A DNA stretch of 64,000 bases from positions 1 through 64,000 of the forward strand of contig SAQE01000003.1 in NCBI GenBank assembly GCA_004020545.1, written 5' to 3'. Each line of letters begins with the position of its first letter. Position 1 is the stretch's first letter. Below are positions 20,624 to 30,325 of this stretch, piece by piece. A program made the position numbers and the translations under genes. The DNA is from Mesorhizobium sp. Lineage in GTDB: Bacteria; Pseudomonadota; Alphaproteobacteria; Rhizobiales; Rhizobiaceae. The notes below the pieces were generated by a model. That model saw nothing but the letters and a program-made list of their open reading frames with translations, did not search any database and was not told the origin of the DNA.

Positions 20624-21631
20624 ATGCGCCGCGTCCTTGTCAAAGGCGCCGGTGTGGCAGGCCTCACCGTCGCCCACGAATTAGCCGCGCGGGGTGCGTC
20701 GGTCACAGTTGCTGAAATTCGGAGCCAGATAGGCGGCAACGCCTCCTGGCTCGCTGGCGGCATGCTCGCCCCCTGGTGCGAACGCGAAAGCGCCGAGGAG
20801 GCGGTTGTCACGCTCGGCAAAGCTTCGGCCGACTGGTGGGAAAAGACACTGCCCGGGCTCGTGACAAGGGCCGGCACTCTCGTCGTCGCCCAGGCGCGCG
20901 ACGCCTTCGAGCTTGCCCGCTTTGCGGCTCGTACGCGCAATCATGAGTCCGTCGGCGAACAGGCGCTTGCCGCCCTCGAACCCGATCTTGCCGGTCGCTT
21001 CCGCCAGGGCCTGTTCTTTGCCGGCGAAGCCCATCTCGACCCCCGTCGGGTCCTCGAAGCCCTCGCCGGCAAGCTCCGCGCGATGGGCGTTGTCTTCCTT
21101 TTCGAGGCGGGCGAGGTTGCCCTTTCCGGCTTCGATCAGGTGATCGACTGCACGGGCATCGCGCGAGCCGACGACGACTTGCGCGGCGTGCGCGGCGAAA
21201 TGCTGCTCCTCCGCACGCGTGATGTCTCGCTCGCCCGGCCCGTGCGTCTCCTCCATCCGCGCCATCCGATCTATGTCGTGCCGCGGGCCGATCATCACTT
21301 CATGGTCGGCGCGACCATGATCGAAAGCGACCATGACGGACCGGTCACCGCCCGTTCGTTGATGGAGCTTCTCAATGCGGCCTATGCACTCCATCCGGCG
21401 TTCGGTGAGGCCGAAATCGTCGAGACAGGAGTGGGTGTACGCCCTGCCTATCCCGACAATCTGCCGCGGGTGAAACGTTGGAAGGACGGCGCGATCACGA
21501 TCAACGGTCTCTACCGGCACGGTTTCCTGCTCTCACCGGCCATGGCCGAGCAGGCTGCCGGCCTTCTCTTCAATTCATCTGCCGACCTGGAGTCTGAAAA
21601 TGAAGCTGATCGTCAATGGCGAAGCGCTTGA
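20624..21631 (+). CDS. thiO: glycine oxidase ThiO
   Basis: FAD-dependent oxidase (335 residues) that oxidises glycine to the imine used in thiazole synthesis. The dinucleotide motif VLVKGAGVAGLTVAHELA opens the protein, and VVPRADHHFMVGATMIES and the C-terminal GLYRHGFLLSPAMAE segment match the DAO/ThiO fold. It starts three bases after thiC and its 3' end overlaps thiS by 32 bases, an unusually long overlap. The glycine-oxidase role also touches the glycine made by the sarcosine oxidase upstream in the window, but that is coincidental context. Confidence 0.95.
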   Translation: MRRVLVKGAGVAGLTVAHELAARGASVTVAEIRSQIGGNASWLAGGMLAPWCERESAEEAVVTLGKASADWWEKTLPGLVTRAGTLVVAQARDAFELARFAARTRNHESVGEQALAALEPDLAGRFRQGLFFAGEAHLDPRRVLEALAGKLRAMGVVFLFEAGEVALSGFDQVIDCTGIARADDDLRGVRGEMLLLRTRDVSLARPVRLLHPRHPIYVVPRADHHFMVGATMIESDHDGPVTARSLMELLNAAYALHPAFGEAEIVETGVGVRPAYPDNLPRVKRWKDGAITINGLYRHGFLLSPAMAEQAAGLLFNSSADLESENEADRQWRSA

Positions 21632-21797
21632 GGTCGAGGCGACGACGCTCGAGGCCCTTTTGAAGGAGCTTGACTATGAGGGCGGCTGGCTCGCCACCGC
21701 GTTGAACGGCGACGTCGTGCCCGCGGCCGGACGGGCGGAATTCCGGTTGAGCGAGGGCGACCGGATCGAAATCCTGTCACCCATGCAGGGAGGCTAG
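21600..21797 (+). CDS. thiS: sulfur carrier protein ThiS
   Basis: A 65-residue ubiquitin-like sulfur carrier ending in the required Gly-Gly (ILSPMQGG). The C-terminal glycine is converted to a thiocarboxylate and donates sulfur to the thiazole on ThiG. The start ATG lies inside the end of thiO in another frame and thiG follows after three bases. Confidence 0.96.
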   Translation: MKLIVNGEALEVEATTLEALLKELDYEGGWLATALNGDVVPAAGRAEFRLSEGDRIEILSPMQGG

Positions 21798-21800
21798 CCG

Positions 21801-22574
21801 ATGTTCGATCTTCTCGGGACAAAACTTGCCTCGCGCCTGCTGCTGGGCACCGCCCGATATCCTTCGCCGGCGATCCTGGCCGATGCGGTCAGGGCCTCCG
21901 GCACCTCGGTGGTCACCGTCTCGCTGCGCCGGGAAATGGCCGGCGGCAGGGCCGGCGAACAATTCTGGTCGCTGATCCGCTCGCTCGGCGTGAGGGTGCT
22001 GCCCAACACCGCCGGCTGCCATTCCGTCAAGGAAGCCGTGACGACCGCGAAGATGGCGCGCGAGGTCTTCGGCACGTCCTGGATCAAGCTCGAAGTGATC
22101 GGCAACCACGACACGCTGCAGCCCGATGTGTTCGGCCTGGTCGAGGCGGCACGCATCCTGTGCCAGGACGGCTTCAGCGTATTCCCCTATACCACCGACG
22201 ACCTCGTCGTCGCCGAACGGCTGCTCGAGGCGGGCTGCAAGGTGCTGATGCCGTGGTGCGCGCCGATCGGTTCGGCGCTCGGGCCGGTCAACATCATGGC
22301 GCTGCGCTCGCTGCGCGGGCATTTCCCCGACGTTCCGTTGATCGTCGATGCGGGGCTCGGACGGCCGTCGCACGCGGCAACCGTCATGGAGCTCGGCTTT
22401 GACGCCGTGCTCCTCAACACTGCGGTCGCCAAGGCGGCCGATCCGGTGGGCATGGCGCGCGCTTTCAGCAAGGCGGTCGATGCCGGTCGGGAAGCGTATG
22501 GTTCGGGACTGCTTGAGCCGCGCGACGTCGCCGTGCCATCGACGCCGACAATCGGCAGGGCGGTTTTTTCATGA
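21801..22574 (+). CDS. thiG: thiazole synthase
   Basis: A 257-residue TIM-barrel that joins DXP, ThiS thiocarboxylate and dehydroglycine into the thiazole phosphate. The lysine that forms the Schiff base is visible in SWIKLEVIG (about residue 96), and [18 protein letters not shown] contains the phosphate-binding loop. It overlaps thiE by four bases (ATGA). Confidence 0.98.
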   Translation: MFDLLGTKLASRLLLGTARYPSPAILADAVRASGTSVVTVSLRREMAGGRAGEQFWSLIRSLGVRVLPNTAGCHSVKEAVTTAKMAREVFGTSWIKLEVIGNHDTLQPDVFGLVEAARILCQDGFSVFPYTTDDLVVAERLLEAGCKVLMPWCAPIGSALGPVNIMALRSLRGHFPDVPLIVDAGLGRPSHAATVMELGFDAVLLNTAVAKAADPVGMARAFSKAVDAGREAYGSGLLEPRDVAVPSTPTIGRAVFS

Positions 22575-23176
22575 AGCTCGATCCTTTCTATCTGATCGTC
22601 GACAGCGCCGCCTGGGTCGAACGGCTTGTGCCGCTCGGCGTCAGGCTGGTGCAGCTCCGCAGCAAGGACATGGACGAGGACGGGCTGCGCGCGGAAATCC
22701 GCAAGGCAAAAGCCTTGTGCGCACGACACGATTGCCAGCTCATCGTCAACGATCATTGGCGGCTGGCGATCGAGGAGCGCTGCGACTTCGTCCATCTCGG
22801 CCAGGAGGATCTGCAGACCGCCAACCTCCCGGCGATACGGGCGGCCGGCATCAGGCTCGGGCTGAGCACCCACGATCATGACGAACTGGAGACGGCCATG
22901 GCAGCCCGGCCCGACTATGTCGCGCTGGGTCCCGTCTATCCGACCATCCTGAAGACAATGAAATGGGCGCCGCAGGGGCTCGAAAGGGTGCGCGTGTGGA
23001 AGGGCAGGGTCGCGCCCATTCCGCTGGTCGCCATCGGCGGCCTCAATCCCGAGCGGCTCGACGGCGTTTTCGAGGCCGGCGCCGACAGCGGCGCGGTGGT
23101 GACGGACATAACGCTGAACCCGGATTCCGAGGCGCGCACCAGGGAATGGATCGGAAAGACAGAGCAATGGCGCTGA
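22571..23176 (+). CDS. thiE: thiamine-phosphate synthase
   Basis: Couples HMP-pyrophosphate with the thiazole phosphate to give thiamine phosphate. The 201-residue product shows the family's [11 protein letters not shown] pyrophosphate-binding start, [22 protein letters not shown] and ALGPVYPT, and a final [11 protein letters not shown] phosphate loop. It overlaps thiD by ten bases. The protein is close to the ordinary single-domain length, so it is not a ThiED fusion. Confidence 0.96.
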   Translation: MKLDPFYLIVDSAAWVERLVPLGVRLVQLRSKDMDEDGLRAEIRKAKALCARHDCQLIVNDHWRLAIEERCDFVHLGQEDLQTANLPAIRAAGIRLGLSTHDHDELETAMAARPDYVALGPVYPTILKTMKWAPQGLERVRVWKGRVAPIPLVAIGGLNPERLDGVFEAGADSGAVVTDITLNPDSEARTREWIGKTEQWR

Positions 23177-23946
23177 ACCGAGACCTGCATGTGCTCGTCG
23201 TCGGCGGCTCGGATTCCAGCGGGGGAGCCGGGATTGCGCGCGATATCGAGACGATCTCTTCAATTGGCCTGCGCAGTTGCGTTGCCGTCACCGCGGTAAC
23301 GGTGCAGACGCATCAATCCGTTACGGCAATCCACCATATGCAGCCCGGCCTGGTCGCCGATCAGATGCGGGCGGCGCTGCGGGCCAACAAAGTCTCGGCG
23401 ATAAAGATCGGCATGCTTTCAACGGGACGCATCATCGCGGCGGTTGCCGCGGTGCTGCGCGAAAATCCGCGGATACCGGCCGTCCTCGATCCGGTGCTGG
23501 CTTCCTCGTCGGGCAGGCAATTGCTGGAAGCGGGTGCGATCGGAGTCATGAAGCGCGATCTCATGCCGCTTTGCCGTCTCGTCACGCCCAATCTTGTCGA
23601 GCTGGCGGGGCTGACCGGCTCGGATTTGGCTTCGGACGACGATGATGCGCTGCGGCAGGGAAGGCGATTGCTTGCGGACGGGCCGCGGGCGCTGCTGATC
23701 AAGGGCGGCCATGCGGAAGGACCTAGGTCCACAGATATTCTGTTGAGCCCCGACCGGGAACCCATCCGCTTTGACATGCCGAGGCTTGCCGGATCGATGC
23801 GCGGGACCGGCTGCATGCTGGCGAGCGCGATCGCCGCGCATTTGGCCGGTGCAAAGCCGCTCGAGGACTGCGTGCGCGAAGGCAAGCGGCTTGTCTTCGA
23901 GAAGCTCTTGCGGTGGATCGAGCGCGAATTCGCTCCCGGGGCATAA
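23167..23946 (+). CDS. thiD: hydroxymethylpyrimidine/phosphomethylpyrimidine kinase
   Basis: Ribokinase-fold kinase (259 residues) that phosphorylates HMP and HMP-phosphate. VVGGSDSSGGAGIARDIET is the substrate-binding N-terminus and GSMRGTGCMLASAIAAHL carries the anion hole and catalytic base region. I take the ATG at 23167, since it gives [16 protein letters not shown] and overlaps the end of thiE; the frame remains open far upstream only as a shadow of thiE. Last gene of the thiamine operon. Confidence 0.96.
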   Translation: MALNRDLHVLVVGGSDSSGGAGIARDIETISSIGLRSCVAVTAVTVQTHQSVTAIHHMQPGLVADQMRAALRANKVSAIKIGMLSTGRIIAAVAAVLRENPRIPAVLDPVLASSSGRQLLEAGAIGVMKRDLMPLCRLVTPNLVELAGLTGSDLASDDDDALRQGRRLLADGPRALLIKGGHAEGPRSTDILLSPDREPIRFDMPRLAGSMRGTGCMLASAIAAHLAGAKPLEDCVREGKRLVFEKLLRWIEREFAPGA

Positions 23947-23952
23947 GCAACT

Positions 23953-23978
23953 CCTCGCTCGTGACAGCCCGAGCGAGG
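23953..23978 (+). terminator. possible terminator hairpin after thiD
   Basis: A nine-base perfect stem (CCTCGCTCG with CGAGCGAGG) around an eight-base loop starts six bases after the thiD stop. It lacks a proper T-run, so it may be a weak terminator or an RNA-stabilising hairpin. Confidence 0.4.
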
Positions 23979-24091
23979 CGTGTTTGGCTGTCAGGGTCGC
24001 TCGGCCTTTTCCTAATGTCGCAAACAGGCTTCAATCACCCCACCGCTCGGCCCTATAGTCCGCCGGCTTTATCACTTTGGAGTCGCGGGCA

Positions 24092-26653
24092 ATGGCAGAG
24101 TTTCCGAAAAAGGCGAAGGTCGTCATCGTCGGTCTTGGCGGTATTGTCGGCGCGTCGGTCGCCCATCACCTGATCGAGCGCGGCTGGGACGACATCGTCG
24201 GCATCGACAAGTCGGGTATCCCGACCGATATCGGCTCGACGGCGCATGCCTCCGACTTCTGCTACACCACCAGCCACGACTTCCTGTCCTGCTGGACGAC
24301 GCTCTATTCCATCGATTTCTACGAGAAGATGGGCCACTACGCCCGCATCGGCGGCCTGGAAGTCGCGCGCGTCGGCGACGACGGCCGCATGGAAGAGATC
24401 AAGCGCAAGATCGCTTCCGCCAAGGCGTTCGGCACCCGCGCCCGGCTGATCGAGCCCGCCGAGATCAAGAAGAGGTTCCCGCTGATCGAGGAGCACCTGG
24501 TGCAGGGCGGGTTGTGGGACCCTGACGCCGGCCTCGTCATCCCGCGCTCGCAGACGGTCGCCGGCAAGCTGGTCGACCAGGGTGTAGCCTCCGGCAAGCT
24601 CCAGGCCTTCGCCAACACCTCGGCCAAGGATCTGATCGTCGAGGATGGCCGCATCAAGGGCGTGGTGACCGAGCGCGGCACGATCGAGGCGGACTACGTC
24701 GTGGTCTGCACCGGCATTTGGGGGCGGCTCACCGCGGCACTGGTCGGCGAGGACCTTCCGGTGATGCCGATCGATCATCCGCTCACCTTCTTCGGCCCGT
24801 ACAACGAGTTCGCCGGCACCGGCAAGGAGATCGGCTGGCCGCTGCTGCGCGACCAGGGCAATTCGGCCTATATGCGCGACACCGGCGATCCGAAGACCGC
24901 CGAAGGCGGGCAGATCGAATGGGGCTATTACGAAGAGACCAATCCGCGTCTCTGCCACCCACGCGATATTCTCGAAAAAGATCAGGCGCGGCTGTCGCCG
25001 TCGCAGCGCGACCTCGACATGGAGCAGATCATGGCGCCGCTGGAGCGCGCCATGGAATTGACGCCGATCCTCGGCGAGCTCGGCTACAATGAGGGCCATT
25101 CCTTCAACGGCCTGCTGCAGGTGACCACCGACGGCGGCCCGTCCATGGGCGAAAGCCAGAAGGTGAGGGGGCTGTGGTATGCCGTCGCCATCTGGGTCAA
25201 GGACGGCCCGGGCATGGGCAAGCTGATCGCCGACTGGATGACCGACGGCCGCACCGCGATCGACCATCACGCCATCGACTATGCGCGCTTCTATCCGCAC
25301 CAGATGCAGGAGCAGTTCATCTGGGATCGCTGCACCGAGACGGCGATGAAGGTCTATAATCCGGCGGTCCATCCGCGCGAGCCCTTCTCCAAGGGCCGCA
25401 ACATCCGCCGCTCGCCGTTCTGGGAGCGTGAGAAGGAGCTCGGCGGCTATTTCATGGAACTGGGCGGCTGGGAGCGCGCCCACGGCTACGCCGCCAACGA
25501 GCATCTGCTTGAAAAATACGGCAACCGCGTGCCGGTGCGCGAGAACGAGTGGGACAACCGCCATTTCTGGCGTGTCTCCAATGCCGAGCATCTGGCGATG
25601 AGCGAGGATTGCGGCATCGTCAACCTCTCGCACTTCTCGATGTACGATGTCGAAGGCCCCGACCATGTCGCGCTGCTGGAATGGCTGTGCGCGGCCAAGA
25701 TCGGCGGCGACAACAATATCGGCAAGGGCATCTATACGCACTTCCTCGACGAGGAAGGCATGGTGCGCGCCGACTTCACCGTCATCCGTATGGCCGACCG
25801 CTGCCGGGTGATCGACGGCGCGGACGCCGGTCCGCGCGACTTCCGCTACATGCAGCGCACCGCGCAGGACAAAGGCTTCGACGCCACCGTCACCGACGTG
25901 ACCGAGAAGTACGTCACCATCGGTATCTGGGGGCCGAACGCCCGCACCACCCTGCAGAAGGTGGTCGAGGATCCGCAGGGGCTTTCGCCGGAGAATTTCC
26001 CCTTCGCCGCGATCAAGCCGATCCGAATCGGCGGCAAGGACGTCACCGCCTTCCGCATTTCCTATGTCGGCGAGCAGGGCTGGGAATTGCATATGCGTTA
26101 CGAGGACGGCTTGGCCGTCTGGGATGCGCTGCGTTCGACCGGCGTCATGCCGTTCGGCGTCGAGACCTACGCCAACACGCGCCGCATGGAAAAGAGCCTC
26201 AGGCTGCAGAACGCCGACCTTTTGACCGAGTACAATCTGCTCGAAGCCGACCTCGCCCGCCCGAAGGTCAAGGAGAACGATTTCTGTGGCAAGGCCAAGC
26301 ACCTGGAGTACCGCGCCCGCGAGCATCAGCCGGCGATACTCTGCACGCTGGTGATGACCGAGAACACCGATGCCAAGGGTGTCGCACGCTATCCGGTCGG
26401 CACGATGCCGGTGCAGGACCCCGCGACCGGCGAGACGCTGGTTGACGAGCTCGGACGCCGCTCCTTCACCACCTCGGTCGCCTACGGTCCGACGATCGGC
26501 AAGAACATCGCGCTTGCGTACCTGCCCTGGGCCTATGCCCAGGAGGGCCGCAAGCTGCAGGTGGAGTATTTCAGCGAGACCTATCCGGTTGAGGTGGCCG
26601 GCGTCGGCTACAAGCCGCTCTACGACCCGGAAAACCTGAAGCCGAGGAGCTGA
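24092..26653 (+). CDS. FAD-dependent dimethylglycine/sarcosine dehydrogenase-type protein with GcvT domains
   Basis: A protein of about 853 residues of the dimethylglycine/sarcosine dehydrogenase family. The N-terminal DAO domain begins with VVIVGLGGIVGASVAHHLIE (about residues 10-29). An FAO_M-like middle follows, and the C-terminal half is GcvT/GCV_T_C folate-binding sequence (NLSHFSMYDVEGPD, WGPNARTTLQKV). These enzymes oxidise an N-methyl group and pass it to THF as methylene-THF. Dimethylglycine or sarcosine is the likely class of substrate but cannot be decided from sequence. I use the ATG at 24092; a TTG 15 bases earlier is open in frame. It is monocistronic, ending in a strong terminator. 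Confidence 0.88.
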   Translation: MAEFPKKAKVVIVGLGGIVGASVAHHLIERGWDDIVGIDKSGIPTDIGSTAHASDFCYTTSHDFLSCWTTLYSIDFYEKMGHYARIGGLEVARVGDDGRMEEIKRKIASAKAFGTRARLIEPAEIKKRFPLIEEHLVQGGLWDPDAGLVIPRSQTVAGKLVDQGVASGKLQAFANTSAKDLIVEDGRIKGVVTERGTIEADYVVVCTGIWGRLTAALVGEDLPVMPIDHPLTFFGPYNEFAGTGKEIGWPLLRDQGNSAYMRDTGDPKTAEGGQIEWGYYEETNPRLCHPRDILEKDQARLSPSQRDLDMEQIMAPLERAMELTPILGELGYNEGHSFNGLLQVTTDGGPSMGESQKVRGLWYAVAIWVKDGPGMGKLIADWMTDGRTAIDHHAIDYARFYPHQMQEQFIWDRCTETAMKVYNPAVHPREPFSKGRNIRRSPFWEREKELGGYFMELGGWERAHGYAANEHLLEKYGNRVPVRENEWDNRHFWRVSNAEHLAMSEDCGIVNLSHFSMYDVEGPDHVALLEWLCAAKIGGDNNIGKGIYTHFLDEEGMVRADFTVIRMADRCRVIDGADAGPRDFRYMQRTAQDKGFDATVTDVTEKYVTIGIWGPNARTTLQKVVEDPQGLSPENFPFAAIKPIRIGGKDVTAFRISYVGEQGWELHMRYEDGLAVWDALRSTGVMPFGVETYANTRRMEKSLRLQNADLLTEYNLLEADLARPKVKENDFCGKAKHLEYRAREHQPAILCTLVMTENTDAKGVARYPVGTMPVQDPATGETLVDELGRRSFTTSVAYGPTIGKNIALAYLPWAYAQEGRKLQVEYFSETYPVEVAGVGYKPLYDPENLKPRS

Positions 26654-26680
26654 TGCCGCAGGCGCAAAAAGATGAGTGTC

Positions 26681-26707
26681 AAAGCCCGGCTTCGGCCGGG
26701 CTTTTTT
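26681..26707 (+). terminator. intrinsic terminator
   Basis: A ten-base perfect stem (AAAGCCCGGC with GCCGGGCTTT) around a UUCG-type tetraloop, followed by six T residues, 27 bases after the dehydrogenase stop. Confidence 0.95.
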
Positions 26708-26891
26708 CTCTGTACCGGATGATCGTCGCACATGCGGCTGAAGCTGGGCCAACGCGGATGACAGTCGGATGCTGTATCATTCGCCTGCCGTGCCCGGAGG
26801 CGATGTGAAGACGGCTTGGGTACCGGCTTGATACGTGCGAGGCCGACAGCTTATGTGGTCTCATCAGAAGCCTGCGAAAGCAACACGCCAT

Positions 26892-27833
26892 ATGCGCATC
26901 CTGTCCGACGCCTTCATTCCTGAACTTCCCAATCACTATCACGGCAAGGTGCGCGAAAACTACGATCTGCCGGACGGGCGCCGCATCATCATCGCCACCG
27001 ATCGTTTGAGCGCGTTCGATACGATTCTGGCCTCGATCCCATTCAAGGGACAGGTCCTCACCCAGACAGCGCGCTATTGGTTCGAGGAAACCGCCGACAT
27101 CTGCCCCAACCACGTGCTGGAGTATCCCGACCCCAATGTCGTCGTCGTCGCGAGGCTCGATATGCTGCCGGTCGAGATCGTCGTGCGCGGCTATCTGGCG
27201 GGAACCACCAGCACCTCGATCCTGACCAAGTACAGGAAAGGCGAACGGAGCTTTTACGGACACAGCCTTCCGGATGGGCTGCGCGACAATGAAAAGCTGC
27301 CCGAGGCAATCATTACTCCGACCAGCAAGGCTGCAGGCGGCGGCCACGATGAGCCACTGTCTGAAGCCGAGATCATCGAACAGCGGCTTCTCACGCAGGC
27401 GCAGTGGGACACCGTATCGCGCTATTCGCTGCAGTTGTTCGCCCGCGGCCAGCAGCGCGCCGCCGAACGCGGCCTGATTCTGGCCGACACCAAGTATGAA
27501 TTCGGCACGGCACCGGACGGCGCCGTCGTGCTTGCGGACGAAATCCACACGCCCGACAGCAGCCGTTACTGGATCGCGGCGAGTTACAATGAGGCGTTCG
27601 AAGGCGGCGTGCGGCCGCAGAGTTTCGACAAAGACTTCATCCGGTCGTGGGTATCGGCGCGGTGCGACCCCTACAGGGAACCGATCCCAAAGATCCCAGA
27701 CGAGATCGTCAATCAGGCCTCGGAGGTCTATATCCAGGCCTACGAGGCAATCACCGGCGCAAAATTCGTGCCCGACGTCTCCGGAGACACCGTGCTGGAA
27801 CGCATCCGTTCGAATCTCGCGCGGTATTTTTAA
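26892..27833 (+). CDS. purC: phosphoribosylaminoimidazole-succinocarboxamide synthase
   Basis: SAICAR synthetase (313 residues) of purine biosynthesis, which ligates aspartate to CAIR using [28 protein letters not shown] is the conserved start of the ATP-grasp-like fold (the motif spans residues about 15-39), and [13 protein letters not shown] and LADTKYEFG are family signatures. The length is that of the longer bacterial/eukaryotic-like PurC; rhizobia often keep a second short copy elsewhere. I start at [10 protein letters not shown], since an in-frame ATG 57 bases upstream adds unrelated residues. Confidence 0.95.
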   Translation: MRILSDAFIPELPNHYHGKVRENYDLPDGRRIIIATDRLSAFDTILASIPFKGQVLTQTARYWFEETADICPNHVLEYPDPNVVVVARLDMLPVEIVVRGYLAGTTSTSILTKYRKGERSFYGHSLPDGLRDNEKLPEAIITPTSKAAGGGHDEPLSEAEIIEQRLLTQAQWDTVSRYSLQLFARGQQRAAERGLILADTKYEFGTAPDGAVVLADEIHTPDSSRYWIAASYNEAFEGGVRPQSFDKDFIRSWVSARCDPYREPIPKIPDEIVNQASEVYIQAYEAITGAKFVPDVSGDTVLERIRSNLARYF

Positions 27834-27913
27834 GAAGGCCTTGGGCTGGCGGAAATGCGATGCCCGGGAATTCCCGGCTTTTGCACGCGGCTATTTTCGC
27901 TTACCTTCCCCCT

Positions 27914-28762
27914 ATGTCTGCTTATGCCCGCGCAAGGCATATCTTCTCAGGCAGTGCCGCGCTGGCGCTGGCGCTTTGGCTGACATCAGCAGCTTCTCCC
28001 GCCGAGCCGGTCGATGTCGAACTGGTGCTGGCGGTCGATGTTTCACTCTCCATGTCGCCGGCCGAACTCGAGATCCAGCGCCATGGCTATGCCGCGGCGC
28101 TCACGCATGACAACGTGCTGAAGGCCATCGCCGACGGCGCTTATGGCAAGATCGCCGTCACCTATGTCGAATGGGCCGGCACCAGATGGCAGCGGGTCGT
28201 CGTGCCGTGGACTGTGGTCGCCAATCGCGCCGATGCCGAACGGGTCGTCGCGCAACTCAATGCCAGTCCACCGGACAGCGCGCGGCGAACCTCGATTTCC
28301 GGCGCGCTTGAATTCGGCAGCGACCTTTTCGCCGAAAGCGGTTTTCAGGGCACCAAGCGCGTCATCGACGTTTCGGGCGACGGACCCAACAACCAGGGCG
28401 CGCCGGTCGACGTCACGCGGGACGAGGTGGTGAAGCAGGGCATCACCATCAACGGACTGCCGCTGATGACGCGGGGCGGGTTCAGCGGCGCCTTCGATGT
28501 CGCCAATCTCGATCGCTATTACAGCGACTGCGTCATCGGCGGGCCGGGCGCATTCATGATTCCGGTCAACGATTGGACGCAGTTCCCGGAAGCGATCCGC
28601 CGCAAGCTGGTGCTCGAGCTTGCCGGTCCGGCATCGCAGCAATGGGCGGCGGAAGAGGCGGACCACCCGCCGGTGGAACTCGCCGACGACCGGCCGGCCG
28701 CCGATTGCCTGGCCGGGGAAAAGATGTGGCGCAACCGCGGCTGGATGCTGGACAGCCGATAA
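27914..28762 (+). CDS. DUF1194 exported protein with a VWA-like domain
   Basis: A 282-residue exported protein. The signal peptide (MSAYARARHIFSGSAALALA and following to about residue 30) is followed by a von Willebrand A-like domain with a MIDAS-type DVSLSMSP (about 40-47) and a second strand VIDVSGDGPNN. DUF1194 proteins are common in rhizobia and have no established function. The frame stays open upstream into purC, so the start is chosen from the signal peptide; an ATG at 27860 is also possible. Confidence 0.85.
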   Translation: MSAYARARHIFSGSAALALALWLTSAASPAEPVDVELVLAVDVSLSMSPAELEIQRHGYAAALTHDNVLKAIADGAYGKIAVTYVEWAGTRWQRVVVPWTVVANRADAERVVAQLNASPPDSARRTSISGALEFGSDLFAESGFQGTKRVIDVSGDGPNNQGAPVDVTRDEVVKQGITINGLPLMTRGGFSGAFDVANLDRYYSDCVIGGPGAFMIPVNDWTQFPEAIRRKLVLELAGPASQQWAAEEADHPPVELADDRPAADCLAGEKMWRNRGWMLDSR

Positions 28763-28907
28763 AAGCAATTCGTAGTGCCTCAGATCGAACTTCTGCCATG
28801 GCTGGAGAGCAAATCGCCCGCGATGTTACCAACAGCCGAAAGTGTGAAGGCGCAACAGGCTGGGGGTCTCTCGCTTTTCCGGGCCCTTGTCTTGAGGGAG
28901 CGCTAGG

Positions 28908-29534
28908 ATGAGCACCGACCGAGACACCGTGCGGTCCTATGATGCGGTCGCGGCTGAGTATGCTGCCGAGGCCGCGGCGATGCCCGAATGGGTCGCGATA
29001 GAGATCGATGCCTTCGTGACGGGGCTGGGTGGCTCCGGCAGGGTGCTGGAGATCGGAAGCGGGGGCGGGCGGGATGCACTTGAACTTGAGAATCGGGGGA
29101 TTAGCGTCAGGCGCACCGACATTTCGAACGGTTTCGTCGAACTGCTTCGCGAGAGTGGCTTCGAGGCCGACCTATTGGATCCGCTGACCGACGACCTAGC
29201 CGACCCGCAGCGCCCTAGCACGCCATATGACGGCGTCTGGGCCTGCGCCTGCCTGATTCACGTCGCGCGCGAGGATTTCGGCATGGTCCTTGGACGGCTT
29301 GCCGAGGTGACCCGAACCGGTGGGCGACTGCACGCCTCGGTTAGAGACGGCGATGGCGAGGATATTTCCGCACATGACGACGATGCCGCGCCACGCCGTT
29401 ATGCCGAGACGTACTGGCGCGAACCTGCCCTGCGGTCCGCACTCACAGACGCCGGCTGGGTCGTCAGCGCGATACGTCGGTGCATGGGAAAGCCTGATGA
29501 TTGGTGGCTGAGTGTTCGGGCCAGTCGGGCGTGA
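28908..29534 (+). CDS. class I SAM-dependent methyltransferase
   Basis: A 208-residue Methyltransf_11/25-type protein. It begins with SYDAVAAEYAAE, and VLEIGSGGGRDALELENRG is the SAM-binding motif I; WACACLIHVAREDF is the motif IV region. The end, including DDWWLSVRASR, is complete. The substrate is unknown; the neighbours give no clue. A TAGG sequence lies close upstream of the ATG. Confidence 0.88.
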   Translation: MSTDRDTVRSYDAVAAEYAAEAAAMPEWVAIEIDAFVTGLGGSGRVLEIGSGGGRDALELENRGISVRRTDISNGFVELLRESGFEADLLDPLTDDLADPQRPSTPYDGVWACACLIHVAREDFGMVLGRLAEVTRTGGRLHASVRDGDGEDISAHDDDAAPRRYAETYWREPALRSALTDAGWVVSAIRRCMGKPDDWWLSVRASRA

Positions 29535-29823
29535 CGCGCACAGAGTTCTGTGCCCGGATGGAGGCGGTGTATCACGTCCGCATGTGGCACCAAGCGGGGT
29601 TGGCTCGAAGTTCCGGTTCGGGTCGAGAGCCGCAATCAACTGAAACACTACCAAACAATTCCGGAAGAAGTGCGCAGCGGTTTTCTGCCTGGAGCGTTAT
29701 AGCAGGGCCGAGGTTGGCGGCTGGACGATCAGGCGCGAGCTTGCTTATGCGCGCGGCACGATGGCAAAGTGCTCCCTGTGGCTGGCGGCATCGCTCGACG
29801 TGACTGAACGAGGAAGTATCACA

Positions 29824-30168
29824 ATGAAACGCCTGCTCATTCTGACCGTATTTGCGTCTCTGCTTTGCGCCGGCAGCGCCAGCGCTCAATTCTACGGCGA
29901 GGCAGCCTGCGTGCTGTTCGAGGACGTAAATTTCCGGGGACGCTCGCTGGAGATGGGTCCTGACGACGCCGTCAATTTCCGCGGCGGTCAGTTCTGGAAC
30001 GACCGTGTCTCCTCGGTGCTCGTGCGCCGGGGCTGCACGCTCGTTGCCTATGAGAATTCAGGCAGGCGCGGCCGCTCCATCGAGCTCAATCGCAGGGTTC
30101 GCGGTTTCGGAGATTCCGGCTGGAACGACCGCATCTCGTCGGCCGAGTGCTATTGCGACCAGTATTGA
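29824..30168 (+). CDS. exported beta/gamma-crystallin-like protein
   Basis: A 114-residue secreted protein. The signal peptide is MKRLLILTVFASLLCAGSASA. The mature part holds two beta/gamma-crystallin Greek-key motifs: the first starts near CVLFEDVNFRGRS and the second near CTLVAYENSGRRGRS. Each ends in an N-D-R-(V/I)-S-S segment (NDRVSS, NDRISS) that resembles the family's calcium-binding N/D-x-x-S/T-S signature. Four cysteines may form disulfides. GAGGAAG lies upstream. Likely a periplasmic or extracellular structural or calcium-binding protein; the exact role is unknown. Confidence 0.86.
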   Translation: MKRLLILTVFASLLCAGSASAQFYGEAACVLFEDVNFRGRSLEMGPDDAVNFRGGQFWNDRVSSVLVRRGCTLVAYENSGRRGRSIELNRRVRGFGDSGWNDRISSAECYCDQY

Positions 30169-30325
30169 ACGCCGGCGTCGCTCCCGGGTGAGCGACCGCA
30201 ACCGGTCCGGCATGCGAGTTATGCTTGCGCTGAGCTAGACCTTGGTGCATGGCCGGTTCTGGCTCGTTGACAAGCCTTTTGGCCTCTGTGAGACAATCTC
30301 CTCTCACCAGACAAAAAGGGGAACC

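Noticed and set aside
24053-26752. 899-residue open frame on the minus strand, fully antisense to the dehydrogenase at 24092-26653
   Set aside because: Long antisense frames are expected in GC-rich codon-biased DNA. It has no ribosome-binding site or motif, while the plus-strand frame shows intact FAD and GcvT signatures.
29535-29823. Small plus-strand frame 29501-29803 upstream of the crystallin-like gene
   Set aside because: It overlaps the methyltransferase end, has biased Arg/Ser composition and lacks a ribosome-binding site; the 289-base gap probably holds only the promoter.
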